Below the pieces are notes generated by a model. It made no database searches, was not told the origin of the DNA, and was given only the letters and a program-made list of their open reading frames with translations. Below, one piece after another: positions 9,184 to 17,518 of a stretch of DNA of 64,000 bases. The translations under genes and the position numbers were made by a program. This DNA comes from Burkholderiales bacterium (GTDB taxonomy: Bacteria > Pseudomonadota > Gammaproteobacteria > Burkholderiales > Casimicrobiaceae), in the NCBI GenBank assembly GCA_016790165.1, contig JAEUPL010000020.1, positions 1-64,000 of the forward strand, read 5' to 3'. How positions within the stretch are numbered: position 1 is the first letter of the stretch; each line of letters starts with the position of its first letter.

Positions 9184-10428
9184 TCAGGCCGTCTTCGGCG
9201 AGGCCTTGAGCACACTGGTCGCCGTGGTGACCAGTCCGGCGATATCGGTCAGATTTTGTGGCACGACAATGGTGTTGCCGGTGCGTGCAATGTTCGAGAG
9301 TGCCGCCACGTACTGCTCGGCCACCTTGAGATTGACGGCCTGCAAACCGCCCTGCGACTCGATCGCGAGCGCGATCTTGCGAATGGCCTCGGCATTGGCT
9401 TCGGCCTTCGCCAGGATCGCCGCCGCCTCGCCCTGCGCCTGATTGATCTCGGAAATCTTGTCGCCTTCCGACTTCGCAATCGCCGCTTCTTTCTGCCCCA
9501 TCGCGATGTTGATCTGTTCCTGCTTGCGGCCTTCGGAGGCGGCAATCAGCGCGCGCTTTTCGCGCTCGGCCGTGATCTGCGCCTGCATCGCGTGCAGGAT
9601 TTCTTTCGGCGGCGTGAGGTCCTTGATCTCGTAGCGCAATACCTTGACGCCCCAGTTCATCGCCGCCTGATCGAGCGCCGACACCACGGCGTGGTTGATC
9701 ATGTCGCGCTCCTCAAACGTCTTGTCGAGTTCGAGTTTGCCCACCACGCTGCGCAGCGTGGTTTGCGCGAGCTGGGTGATGGCGAGAATGTAGCTTGACG
9801 AGCCATACGTCGCGAGCTTCGGATCGGTCACCTGAAAATACAGGATGCCGTCCACCTGCAGCTGCGTGTTGTCCTTGGTGATGCACACCTGGCTGGGCAC
9901 ATCGAGCGGCACCTCCCGCAGGTCGTGTCGCGCCGAGATGCGGTCAACAAACGGGATGGTGAAGCGCAAGCCTGGTTCGAGCACGCGGTCGAAACGCCCA
10001 AGGCGTTCCACCACGTAAGCCCGCTGCTGCGGCACCACCTGAATGGCCTTGATGACGAAGATGATGCCGACAATAAAGATCGCCAGCGGCACAATCGATC
10101 CGAACACACTGTTCATGATTTCAGTCCCCAGATAGCGGCCCGAGTGCGGGCCAGTTGCACTAAACCAGTTGGTAACGCCGAGCAGCTTCGCGAGCACGAT
10201 CGCGCCAATCACCCCCGCGGCCCACTGCTTGACGCGTTCGACGCTCCGCACGCCCGCCGGATGCGGCTGCAAGGGGTGCTCGCGTGTGTCCTCGGTCGGG
10301 GCGCGGGTCGTCTTTTCGTCGCGCGTCGCGTCTCGCGTGAGTCGCCTGAGCCGCTGTTCGACCTGCGCCCCCGCTTCACGGACCAAGCGCGCGAGCGGAT
10401 CGTCGGCCGGTGGTTTGTTCGAAGCCAT
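9184..10428 (-). CDS. SPFH/band-7 membrane protein (QmcA/paraslipin-like) with N-terminal extension
   Basis: A 414-residue protein. The canonical part starts near residue 105 (MNSVFGSIVPLAIFIVG, membrane anchor) and runs through the SPFH core (VVPQQRAYVVERLGRFDRVLEPGL, written here only as VVPQQRAYVVERLG), the KDNTQLQVDG strand and a long alanine/glutamate-rich coiled coil (about 300-375). Residues 1-104 form a charged leader with an extra hydrophobic stretch (AAGVIGAIVLAKLLG), unusual for the family (usually about 300 residues). ATG 10428 lies 27 nt after nfeD, which favours the long form, but no clear ribosome-binding site is visible and ATG 10116 remains possible. Pairing with NfeD is the family norm; the role is membrane microdomain or protease-associated quality control. 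Confidence 0.85.
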   Translation of the reverse strand: MASNKPPADDPLARLVREAGAQVEQRLRRLTRDATRDEKTTRAPTEDTREHPLQPHPAGVRSVERVKQWAAGVIGAIVLAKLLGVTNWFSATGPHSGRYLGTEIMNSVFGSIVPLAIFIVGIIFVIKAIQVVPQQRAYVVERLGRFDRVLEPGLRFTIPFVDRISARHDLREVPLDVPSQVCITKDNTQLQVDGILYFQVTDPKLATYGSSSYILAITQLAQTTLRSVVGKLELDKTFEERDMINHAVVSALDQAAMNWGVKVLRYEIKDLTPPKEILHAMQAQITAEREKRALIAASEGRKQEQINIAMGQKEAAIAKSEGDKISEINQAQGEAAAILAKAEANAEAIRKIALAIESQGGLQAVNLKVAEQYVAALSNIARTGNTIVVPQNLTDIAGLVTTATSVLKASPKTA

Positions 10429-10455
10429 AGGATTGAACGTCGCGCTAGCGCACCG

Positions 10456-10875
10456 TCACGCCGGCACCGGCCCGACCACGAGCTGCGCGCCTCGCATGCC
10501 AACAATCAGCATCTGCTCGCGCCGTGGCGTGGTTGGCGCGTCCAGCACGGCGTCCCAGTGCGTACCGCGGTAGGCGACGCGGGCGCTGCCATCATCGCGC
10601 CATTCGATCACGTTCACGCGCTGCCCGATGTCGAGATTGTTCGACAAATGCGGTTTCGACATGTGCGTCCGCTTCCAGCGGTTGACCACGATCGTGCCGA
10701 CCACTTCCACCACAGCGGCCACGCTCCATTGCCAGCCGATTTCCAAACCCGCGACCGCAGCGAAGCCACCCGCCACGCAGGCGATGGCAACGATCAGCAG
10801 GTAAAAGGTGCCGGTCATCATCTCTACCCCCACCAAAATGGCGGCGGCGATCCACCAGAGGTATTGCAGAGCCAT
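10456..10875 (-). CDS. NfeD-family membrane protein
   Basis: A 139-residue protein with two to three hydrophobic helices in residues 1-65 (LWWIAAAILVGVEM, FYLLIVAIACVAGG, WSVAAVVEVVGTIVV) and a C-terminal OB-fold-like beta domain (IGQRVNVIEW, ARVAYRGTHWDAVLD, MLIVGMRGAQLVV). This is the short NfeD type that works with an SPFH partner, encoded directly downstream with a 27-nt gap. It is the first gene of the nfeD-SPFH-(lipoprotein) minus-strand operon. Confidence 0.88.
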   Translation of the reverse strand: MALQYLWWIAAAILVGVEMMTGTFYLLIVAIACVAGGFAAVAGLEIGWQWSVAAVVEVVGTIVVNRWKRTHMSKPHLSNNLDIGQRVNVIEWRDDGSARVAYRGTHWDAVLDAPTTPRREQMLIVGMRGAQLVVGPVPA

Positions 10876-10976
10876 GAATGCGATCTCCGTAACTGGGTTG
10901 CAGTGAGTGCTGATTGCTTGTAGTGGATGTTACGGCGACGTGGCGGGCCCCGCTAGTGCTGCTTCCGCTGTTCACG

Positions 10977-10987
10977 CCCCCCCCCCC
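10977..10987 (+). repeat. Homopolymeric tract of 11 C
   Basis: Eleven consecutive C residues in the divergent region between nfeD and fmdB. Such tracts slip easily; here it is about 155 bp upstream of fmdB and outside any gene. It could equally be an assembly-length ambiguity. Confidence 0.6.
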
Positions 10988-11073
10988 GCGACTGGTCGCA
11001 TGCGGCGCCGTCGGGGCCAGAAAATCGTCGGAATCGGCGCATGCCGCAATGCACAAAACACCGCTAAACGCCC

Positions 11074-11079
11074 TATAAT
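11074..11079 (+). promoter_or_regulatory. Probable -10 box for the fmdB-DUF502-aspS unit
   Basis: A perfect TATAAT in the divergent region, 63 bases upstream of fmdB. The -35 region is not obvious at 17-bp spacing. Confidence 0.5.
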
Positions 11080-11142
11080 CAACGGTTTACCGTCAGCGCG
11101 GCGACCTCGCTTCGAGGCCGTCCTTTAACGTCCTTCACGACC

Positions 11143-11436
11143 ATGCCGATTTACGAATACGCCTGCCCTGACTGCGGTGCCCAGAACGAGCACATGCAAA
11201 AGCTCGCCGACGCGCCAATCGCGGCCTGTCCGACCTGCGGTAGTCAGAAATATTTCAAGAAGATCTCCGCGGCCGGCTTTGCCCTGAAAGGGACGGGCTG
11301 GTATGCCACTGACTTCAAGGGCGGTGGCAGCAAGCCAGCCGAGACCAAGAAGGAAGCCGACGCCAAACCGGCCGAATCGCCTGCCGCAGCGCCCGCCTGC
11401 GGTGCCGGCGCGTGCGCTGCGTGCACGACCGACTGA
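11143..11436 (+). CDS. FmdB-family zinc-ribbon protein
   Basis: A 97-residue small protein. The N-terminal zinc ribbon has CPDCG (residues 9-13) and CPTCG (about 29-33), preceded by the family start MPIYEYAC. The middle (FALKGTGWYATDF) is the conserved stretch seen in betaproteobacterial FmdB proteins. The tail is alanine/lysine-rich and ends with three more cysteines (ACGAGACAAC). It is annotated as a putative regulator in the family, with no biochemical role proved. It sits in the conserved order fmdB-DUF502-aspS. Confidence 0.9.
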   Translation: MPIYEYACPDCGAQNEHMQKLADAPIAACPTCGSQKYFKKISAAGFALKGTGWYATDFKGGGSKPAETKKEADAKPAESPAAAPACGAGACAACTTD

Positions 11437-11476
11437 CCGCGACCCACCAGCACCAGGAAGGCACGCGGCCCGCACC

Positions 11477-12175
11477 ATGATCAAGAAGTACCTGCTCGCG
11501 GGCCTGCTCGTCTGGGCGCCGATGGGGATCACCATCTGGGTGCTGCATTTCCTCGTCTCCACACTGGATGCGACGAGCCACCTGATTCCCGAGGCCTTTC
11601 GTCCGACGTGGAACGGCATGCAGATTCCGGGTTTCGGCGTGCTGCTCTCGTTTGTGCTGCTGTTTGTGACCGGCGCTGTCGCCAGCAATGTGTTTGGCAA
11701 ACAGATCACGCGGGTGTGGGACAGCATGATGCACCGCATCCCCGTGGTGGGCGGCATCTACAAAAGTGTCAAGCAACTCACCGATCCGGTGCTCTCCGAG
11801 AACGGCCAGGCGTTCAGCAAGGCGGTGCTTATCGAGTTTCCGCATCCGGGGCTGCATTCGGTTGCGTTTCTGACCAACACCGTCGACGGCGAGCTGCGCG
11901 CGCGGCTGAGCGAAGACCATGTTGCCGTGTACATCCCGACGACGCCGAACCCGACCGGCGGCTACATGCTGCTGGTGCCCAAGACCAAACTGGTCGAGCT
12001 CGACATGACGGTCGATCAGGCACTGAAGTACATCATCTCGATGGGCGTGGCGGCCCCCCCTGCGGCGCTCAATGGCGAGCTCGCGCGTTGGGCTGCCTCC
12101 GGGCAATCCACGCTGATGCCCGCGCCGCTCCCGCCCCCCACGCCTGGCCCCAATCCGGGGAATACCAACGCGTGA
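11477..12175 (+). CDS. DUF502 family membrane protein
   Basis: A 232-residue inner-membrane protein. Two transmembrane helices are visible ([19 protein letters not shown] near residues 4-22 and [19 protein letters not shown] near 54-72), followed by the family core [16 protein letters not shown] and [18 protein letters not shown]. The C-terminus is a proline-rich tail. ATG 11477 is chosen over the longer open frame from 11303 because MIKKYLLAG is the usual family start. It lies between fmdB and aspS, a conserved betaproteobacterial arrangement. Function unknown. Confidence 0.9.
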   Translation: MIKKYLLAGLLVWAPMGITIWVLHFLVSTLDATSHLIPEAFRPTWNGMQIPGFGVLLSFVLLFVTGAVASNVFGKQITRVWDSMMHRIPVVGGIYKSVKQLTDPVLSENGQAFSKAVLIEFPHPGLHSVAFLTNTVDGELRARLSEDHVAVYIPTTPNPTGGYMLLVPKTKLVELDMTVDQALKYIISMGVAAPPAALNGELARWAASGQSTLMPAPLPPPTPGPNPGNTNA

Positions 12176-12359
12176 CCAGGCCGGGCGGCGCCTGCGTCAT
12201 CTGAGCCAGCCGCCCCGTGCCGATGGCAGCGGCCTTCGTATTGGCCGCGATGCTCTCAACGGCGCGTCACGGATTCCTCAGGGCCCCTCCGGCCGTGTTC
12301 TGTTTTTCCTGCCCTACCTGCGCGTAGCGGCCTTCCCCATTTTGCATTTGAGTTTGATC

Positions 12360-14150
12360 ATGCGTACCACTTACACCGGTCTTGTAGACCAGAAATACCT
12401 CGACCAAATCGTCACCCTCACCGGCTGGGTGCACCGTCGCCGCGACCACGGCGGCGTGATCTTCGTTGACCTGCGCGACCGCGAGGGCATCGCCCAGATC
12501 GTGATTGATCCGGACCGCCCCGACGCCTTCAAGCTGGCCGAAACGCTGCGCAACGAGTTCTGCATCCGCGTCACCGGCAAGGTGCGTGCGCGCCCGGCCG
12601 GCACCGAGAACAAGGACATGATCTCCGGCGCCATCGAGGTCTTCGCCCACGAGATCGAGATCTACAACGCTTCGCAGACGCCGCCATTCATGATGGACGA
12701 AGCCAACATTGGCGAAGAAGTGCGTTTGAAGTACCGCTACCTCGACCTGCGCCGTCCGCAGATGGCGAAGAACCTGCTGCTGCGCGCCCGCGTGTCGGCC
12801 GCGGCGCGCGAGTACCTCAACGAGCGCGGATTCGTCGATATCGAGACGCCGTTCCTCTACAAGAGCACGCCGGAAGGCGCGCGCGAATTCCTCGTGCCCT
12901 CGCGCATCCACGACGGCCAGTTCTACGCGCTGCCGCAATCGCCGCAGCTCTTCAAGCAGCTCCTGATGGTGGCGGGCTTCGATCGCTACTACCAGATCGT
13001 GAAGTGCTTCCGCGACGAAGACCTGCGCGCCGACCGCCAGCCCGAGTTCACGCAGATCGATATCGAGACCTCGTTCCTCGGCGAGCGTGAAGTGCAGGAC
13101 ATGATGGAAGGTCTCATCAAGCACCTGTGGAAAGCCGGTCTTGGGGTGGACCTGCCCGACTTCCCGCGCCTGCCCTACGCCGAGGCGATGGGCAAGTACG
13201 GCAGCGACAAGCCCGACCTGCGCGTGAAGCTCGAATTCACCGAGTTGACCGACGTGATGAAGACGGTGGACTTCAAGGTCTTCCGCGGTGCGGCCGACAT
13301 GAAGGACGGTCGCGTGGTCGCCCTGCGCGTGCCCGGCGGCGCCAAGCTCTCGCGCAAGGAAATCGACGACTACACCGCGTTCGTCGCGATCTACGGCGCC
13401 AAGGGCCTGGCGTGGATCAAGGTGAACGACGTCACCAAGCTCAACGACGAAGGCCTGCAGAGCCCCGTGGTGAAGTTCCTGACGCCCGATTCGCTCAAGG
13501 CCATCATCGAGCGCAGCGGCGCGCAAAACGGCGACATCATCTTCTTCGGCGCCGACCGCAAGAAAGTGGTCAACGATGCCATCGGCGCCCTGCGCGCGAA
13601 GATCGGCCATCAGCACGGCGCCGAGCTCGGCTTCTTTGAAAAAGGCTTCAAGCCTTGCTGGGTCGTCGACTTCCCGTGCTACGAGTACGACGAAGAGAAC
13701 AAGCGCTACGTCGCCGCGCACCACCCGTTCACGAGCCCGAAGGACGACCACTGGCCGCTGCTCGACACCGATCCGTCGCAGGTGCTCGCCAAGGCCTACG
13801 ACGTGGCGATGAACGGCTGGGAACTCGGCGGCGGCTCAGTGCGTATCCATCGCCCTGAACTGCAGGCCAAGCAATTCGCCACGCTCGGCATCAGCGAGGA
13901 AGACCAGCGCGCCAAGTTCGGCTTCCTGCTCGACGCGCTGCAGTTCGGCGCGCCGCCGCATGCGGGGATCGCCTTCGGCCTCGACCGCATCGTCACCATG
14001 ATGTGCGAAGCCGAATCGATTCGTGACGTGATTGCATTCCCGAAAACGCAGCGTGGGCAGGACTTGATGGTGGATGCGCCGACGCCGGTGACCGAGAAGC
14101 AACTGCGCGAGTTGCATGTGCGGTTGCGTAATCCGCAGGTGGCGGGGTAA
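12360..14150 (+). CDS. aspS: Aspartate-tRNA ligase, non-discriminating type signature
   Basis: A 596-residue class IIb aminoacyl-tRNA synthetase charging tRNA-Asp. Residues 1-110 are the anticodon-binding OB fold ([14 protein letters not shown]). The class II motifs ([27 protein letters not shown]; the C-terminal [14 protein letters not shown]) frame the bacterial GAD insertion at about 290-410. His30 followed by Gly-Gly matches Pseudomonas-type non-discriminating AspRS, which also charges tRNA-Asn for conversion by GatCAB. ATG 12360 is chosen over 12342 because MRTTYTG aligns with family starts. Confidence 0.96.
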   Translation: MRTTYTGLVDQKYLDQIVTLTGWVHRRRDHGGVIFVDLRDREGIAQIVIDPDRPDAFKLAETLRNEFCIRVTGKVRARPAGTENKDMISGAIEVFAHEIEIYNASQTPPFMMDEANIGEEVRLKYRYLDLRRPQMAKNLLLRARVSAAAREYLNERGFVDIETPFLYKSTPEGAREFLVPSRIHDGQFYALPQSPQLFKQLLMVAGFDRYYQIVKCFRDEDLRADRQPEFTQIDIETSFLGEREVQDMMEGLIKHLWKAGLGVDLPDFPRLPYAEAMGKYGSDKPDLRVKLEFTELTDVMKTVDFKVFRGAADMKDGRVVALRVPGGAKLSRKEIDDYTAFVAIYGAKGLAWIKVNDVTKLNDEGLQSPVVKFLTPDSLKAIIERSGAQNGDIIFFGADRKKVVNDAIGALRAKIGHQHGAELGFFEKGFKPCWVVDFPCYEYDEENKRYVAAHHPFTSPKDDHWPLLDTDPSQVLAKAYDVAMNGWELGGGSVRIHRPELQAKQFATLGISEEDQRAKFGFLLDALQFGAPPHAGIAFGLDRIVTMMCEAESIRDVIAFPKTQRGQDLMVDAPTPVTEKQLRELHVRLRNPQVAG

Positions 14151-14154
14151 CAGC

Positions 14155-14259
14155 GTAGGGCGGGACGCTTGCGGTTCCGCCGTGCGTGACCGCAGAAGGC
14201 CATTCAATCGAAATTCGCAGACCATCGCAGTCGGCGAAACCGCAAGCGTTTCGCCCTGC
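14155..14259. repeat. Inverted pair of 28-bp GC-rich repeats after aspS
   Basis: Unit 1 (14155-14182) contains GACGCTTGCGGTTCCGCC. Unit 2 (14232-14259) is its near reverse complement, with GGCGAAACCGCAAGCG. A third, related unit lies at 16095-16122. Each unit is itself partly palindromic (REP-like), and the pair could fold into a long stem downstream of aspS, perhaps ending or stabilising the transcript. Confidence 0.65.
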
Positions 14260-14285
14260 GATATCTACGAGATCTAGGGGAATAC

Positions 14286-14966
14286 GTGAAAAGTAGCAAG
14301 ATGCTGAGCCCCAACTCCACGCGGCAGCGGCGGGTCCCGGCCGCGTGCGTCGCGGCGACAGCTCTCGTTTTCAGTTTCGACGCCAGTGCCGGAACCACGT
14401 CGTGGTTTGCGTTTGCCGACGCTGCGTATCAGAGGGGCGGAGCACTTGATCGCGTGGACGTACTTCCGACAGGAATTCCACCGTTTGCGCGCGACGAACT
14501 AGCGCCGGAGCGACGCGCTTGGGCGGGCGATGCCGGTGTCGGTTACCGGATCAGCGATCGAGTCTACGTCGTTGCGAGCATGGGTACATCGACACGCCTC
14601 CGGACCCAATATGCGGCCAACACCAAGCCGATTGGGCTGCCGGCTACGACCACCATTCGCTCGCTCAATCAGCGTGACAACGCGACCCTGATGCTCGGCT
14701 ACAAATTCTTCAAGGCCCGTGGCCTGGAAGCGCACGTGGCCGCCGGCGTGGAATATTCGAAAAATAACATCAACAGCGAAATCCACAGCGTGTTCGTCCT
14801 GCCATCGCCAGTCCGTTACGAACGGACGAGCTCGACGAAGACGGGCGCGGTGGTTGAAGCGAGTGTCGGCCACCAAATCACGCCGTCACTGTCTCTCAGC
14901 CCGTACGTGCGTTTGTTCGAGCGCAACCGCAGCCAGATTGGTCTGCGTTTGGAAGTTAACTTTTGA
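14286..14966 (+). CDS. Small outer-membrane beta-barrel protein (putative)
   Basis: A 226-residue predicted exported protein. A basic N-terminus and hydrophobic core (VAATALVFSF) end at DASAG, a plausible cleavage site near residue 36. The mature part has alternating strands (VGYRISDRVYVVASMG, ATLMLGYKFF, LEAHVAAGVEYS, GAVVEASVGHQI, LSLSPYVRLFERN) and ends with the aromatic residue F (LRLEVNF), as outer-membrane barrels do. It is about the size of an eight-stranded barrel. The start is GTG 14286, with AGGGGA five bases upstream. No specific family is recognised; it stands alone. Confidence 0.6.
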   Translation: MKSSKMLSPNSTRQRRVPAACVAATALVFSFDASAGTTSWFAFADAAYQRGGALDRVDVLPTGIPPFARDELAPERRAWAGDAGVGYRISDRVYVVASMGTSTRLRTQYAANTKPIGLPATTTIRSLNQRDNATLMLGYKFFKARGLEAHVAAGVEYSKNNINSEIHSVFVLPSPVRYERTSSTKTGAVVEASVGHQITPSLSLSPYVRLFERNRSQIGLRLEVNF

Positions 14967-14980
14967 CCTCTCACTCTGGC

Positions 14981-15738
14981 GCCGTAGCGCGTACTACGCG
15001 CGCATCGGAACCGTCCGCGTGATCATGCCTGTGTCGCGCCCTGGCCGTAATCCGGGGATCGCGGCATACCTCTGACGTGACCTTGGGCGACCAAACTGCC
15101 TCGATTACGCTTGGCTAATCGCGGCTACGAATCGACACGATGAAAACTTCCGCTGCTTCATGGGTCATCCGACCCGCGCTGGATGCTTACGCCGACGGCA
15201 TGTGCGCGGTGCTCAATGACATCATCTGTATCGGTGGAACGACTGCGATAACGAGTGAGCTATCGCCCGACGAAATGCGCGAGTGGCTCATCTTGGGCGA
15301 CACGGTGGTGTCGTGTTTCGTAGCGGTTGATATGGATGAAATGATCCTTGGTTTTCAGTGCCGTAGCCCGGATTAGGCGCGCATCGAACCCGTCCGCGTA
15401 ACTACCGACGTCTCGCGCATCCGCCGTAATCCGGGGATCGTGGCGTTGCTCTTGCGCCACCCTGCGCGACCCAACGGCCTCGATTACGCTTCGCTAATCG
15501 CGGCTACGAATCGACACGATGAAAACTTCCGCTGATTCATGGGTCATCCGGCCCGCGCTGGATGCTGATGCCGACGGCATGCGCGCGCTACTCAACGAAA
15601 TCATCCGCGTGGGTGGAACAACGGCAATCACCAATGAGTTGTCAGTGGACGAAATCCGCGAGTGGTTCATCTTGGGCGACACGGTGGTGTCGTGTTTCGT
15701 GGCGGGTGATATGGATGAAATGATCCTTGGTTTTCAGT
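14981..15738 (+). repeat. 379-bp tandem duplication covering a GNAT gene start
   Basis: Unit 1 (14981-15359) and unit 2 (15360-15738) align in register: both begin GCCGTAGC, both carry CCGTAATCCGGGGATCG, both have the palindromic segment GATTACGCTT.GCTAATCG, and both contain the first 220 bp of a GNAT gene. Matching gene starts are 379 bp apart (15140 and 15519). The copies have diverged by scattered substitutions, so the event is not recent. Confidence 0.85.
15140..15376 (+). pseudogene. Truncated duplicate of the GNAT acetyltransferase gene
   Basis: Encodes 78 residues that match the first 73 of the intact gene at 15519 (both begin MKTS.A.SWVIRPALDA and share LGDTVVSCFVA). The frame then runs into the start of the second duplication unit and stops after CRSPD. 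It lacks the acetyl-CoA-binding motif and the C-terminal half of the fold, so it cannot be an active acetyltransferase. It is the relic of the 379-bp tandem duplication. Confidence 0.85.
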
Positions 15739-16034
15739 CCCTGAGCACCTATGGCAGCCTGCCCACCGGCTGGGTGGACATCGCCACCTTTGCCAGCCGC
15801 TCGCGGCAGCAGTCCGGCGTGGGCACCGCCCTCTTCGCCCATACCCGCAAGGCAGCGGCGCAGCGCGGTTTCACCACGATCAATGCGTCCATCCGGGTGG
15901 TCAACGAGGGCGGCCTGGCGTACTACAGCCGCATGGGCTTCGAAACCTACCTCGTCGAAGACGGCGACGCGCAGGCGCAGGGGCGTGCGTTCAACCGCGT
16001 GCACAAGCGCTTTGAGTTTCCGCAGTCGGCTTGA
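15519..16034 (+). CDS. GNAT-family N-acetyltransferase
   Basis: A 171-residue single-domain acetyltransferase resembling phosphinothricin/amino-acid acetylating GNATs. The acetyl-CoA-binding region is RQQSGVGTALFAHTRKAA (near residues 92-110, R/Q-x-x-G-x-G/A pattern), followed by INASIRVVNEGGLAYYSRMGF, given here in part as NEGGLAYYSRMGF, with the usual Asn and aromatic residues of motif B. It is the intact member of a tandem pair; the upstream copy (15140) is truncated. Substrate unknown. Confidence 0.85.
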   Translation: MKTSADSWVIRPALDADADGMRALLNEIIRVGGTTAITNELSVDEIREWFILGDTVVSCFVAGDMDEMILGFQSLSTYGSLPTGWVDIATFASRSRQQSGVGTALFAHTRKAAAQRGFTTINASIRVVNEGGLAYYSRMGFETYLVEDGDAQAQGRAFNRVHKRFEFPQSA

Positions 16035-16094
16035 ACAGCGCCGCCAGCGGGCACGCCCCATGGCAACAGGCGACTAACCCTCTGGCACACACCT

Positions 16095-16122
16095 CGGCGG
16101 AACCGCGAGCGTCGCGCCCTAC
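16095..16122 (-). repeat. Third copy of the 28-bp GC-rich repeat
   Basis: Contains GGCGGAACCGCGAGCGTC and ends CGCCCTAC. It matches, in inverted orientation, the unit at 14155-14182 (GTAGGGCG...GGTTCCGCC). It is intergenic, between the GNAT gene and the small membrane protein. Confidence 0.55.
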
Positions 16123-16222
16123 AACGGCTACGGCGTGCCCACCTACCGACGCTGTTCGTGTCCGACTTCCGCCGACGATTCCGTAACGCTTGACATCCAC
16201 ACACGCTTCAGGAGTCACCGTC

Positions 16223-16732
16223 ATGGCGCAAGACAAGCCGGTCGAGTTGCAGATCAAGAACAAAGGCGGCTTGCCGCTGCCAGGCATCGTTCAAGGCATC
16301 ATGTACGTGGTGTTTTCGTTTCCGTTGATCGTGATCCCGATGACGTGGAGCGAAGTGCCGAAGAATCCGAAAATCCTGCTGTTTTGGCCGCTGATGTGCA
16401 TCCCGCTCGCGGTGATGTATGTGTTGCGGCGCGCGTTTTCGCGCTTTGCGGTCACGCTCTATCAGGATGGTAGCGTCACCGTGACACAACCCTTCAATTC
16501 GCAGCAGATGTCGCGCGAACAGCTGCACACGATCGTGACCAAAGTCGCCAACGCGCATGTGGGCGGCAGCACCGCGCCGATCCGGGCACCGATTCCGTGG
16601 CTGTACTTTTTCGACCGCAACGACAACTTGCTGTCGAAGGTGTCCCCTTCTGGCTTTGACCACGGCGACATCGAGCGCATGCTCGAAGCAATTCACCGCG
16701 TGCGGCCTGACGTGCGTATCCAGCACCAGTAG
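16223..16732 (+). CDS. Small membrane protein of unknown function
   Basis: 169 residues. A soluble N-terminus (MAQDKPVELQIKNKGG) is followed by two hydrophobic helices (GIMYVVFSFPLIVIPMTW and ILLFWPLMCIPLAVMYVL) and a C-terminal soluble domain with predicted beta strands (RFAVTLYQDGSVTVTQP). The layout resembles bacterial PH-like membrane proteins, but I do not recognise the family. ATG 16223 is preferred over the longer frame because AGGAG lies nine bases upstream. It is convergent with the MarR gene. Confidence 0.65.
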   Translation: MAQDKPVELQIKNKGGLPLPGIVQGIMYVVFSFPLIVIPMTWSEVPKNPKILLFWPLMCIPLAVMYVLRRAFSRFAVTLYQDGSVTVTQPFNSQQMSREQLHTIVTKVANAHVGGSTAPIRAPIPWLYFFDRNDNLLSKVSPSGFDHGDIERMLEAIHRVRPDVRIQHQ

Positions 16733-16786
16733 GCGTCTGCGCGGCGCCGGCACGTGTGTTACCGGCCAGCCAGCGTCGCCGCTGCG

Positions 16787-17287
16787 TTACGGCATCCCCG
16801 CCTGCGTGGCCAGCGCACGCATCACACGTTGCCAGCCTTTGCTCGCCTCGGGGCCTGCCGCGGCGAAGGCCTCGGCGAACAGACGGTACTGCTCGCCGGT
16901 CAGCGTGGCTTCGAGCGCCGTGCCATCCGCGGTGAGGCGCAGTTCACGCACGCGGGCATCGTGATCGGCCTTGCTGAGATCAATCAGGCCCTGCGTTTGC
17001 AGCTGCCGCAGCGGCGCGTTGAGCGCCTGCTTGGTGACGTTCAGTGTGCCCTGCAACGCGCCCACGCTCATGCCCGGCGCTCTCGCGACGAAGAAGAGAA
17101 TGCGGTGGTGCATGCGAGTCAAGCCACGTGTGGCGAGAATTCGATCGGGCTCGGCGATCACGGCGCGGAGCGCGTAGTGCATGAGCCGCCAGGCCTCGCC
17201 CAGTGCGGCGGTGTCGGGCCCATCACTGGGGCGGCTGGGGCGGTTGGTACCGACGACCGTTGATTTTGCAAGGCCTCTAGCGGCCAT
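16787..17287 (-). CDS. MarR-family transcriptional regulator
   Basis: A 166-residue winged-helix repressor. The helix-turn-helix covers about residues 70-105 (MSVGALQGTLNVTKQALNAP, then the recognition helix region), with the wing at KADHDARVRELRLTADG. The dimerisation helices flank it (GEAWRLMHYALRAVIAE; EQYRLFAEAFAAAG). It lies divergent to ilvE. Two matching 15-bp inverted repeats sit immediately upstream of its start, the nearer ending two bases before the ATG, so autorepression is very likely. The effector is unknown. Confidence 0.88.
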   Translation of the reverse strand: MAARGLAKSTVVGTNRPSRPSDGPDTAALGEAWRLMHYALRAVIAEPDRILATRGLTRMHHRILFFVARAPGMSVGALQGTLNVTKQALNAPLRQLQTQGLIDLSKADHDARVRELRLTADGTALEATLTGEQYRLFAEAFAAAGPEASKGWQRVMRALATQAGMP

Positions 17288-17289
17288 AG

Positions 17290-17345
17290 GTCAACCTGCT
17301 TGACATTTATTTTGGACGGTCGCAAAATACGTCAACGTTGTTGAC
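17290..17345. promoter_or_regulatory. Twin MarR-type operators GTCAA-N5-TTGAC
   Basis: Two sites (17290-17304 and 17331-17345), both GTCAA-N5-TTGAC; the second extends to GTCAACGTTGTTGAC. Their centres are 41 bp apart, about four helical turns, on one face of the DNA. Site 1 abuts the marR start codon. Confidence 0.7.
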
Positions 17346-17518
17346 CTATCGCCCGCCGTCTCCATCCACTGCGACGTGGTGCCGCTTCAGCAACGCAAGG
17401 CGGAACACCCCAGCCCCGCCGAAGCCCGCGACACCCCTCGCCTAAAATCCGGTTCATTCTGTGCTGCGACGGCGCCCGTAGCAGGCGGCGTCCCAACCAC
17501 TCATTTTGGAGCATACCT

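Noticed and set aside
12267-13751. 494-residue frame on the minus strand
   Set aside because: Antisense shadow of aspS.
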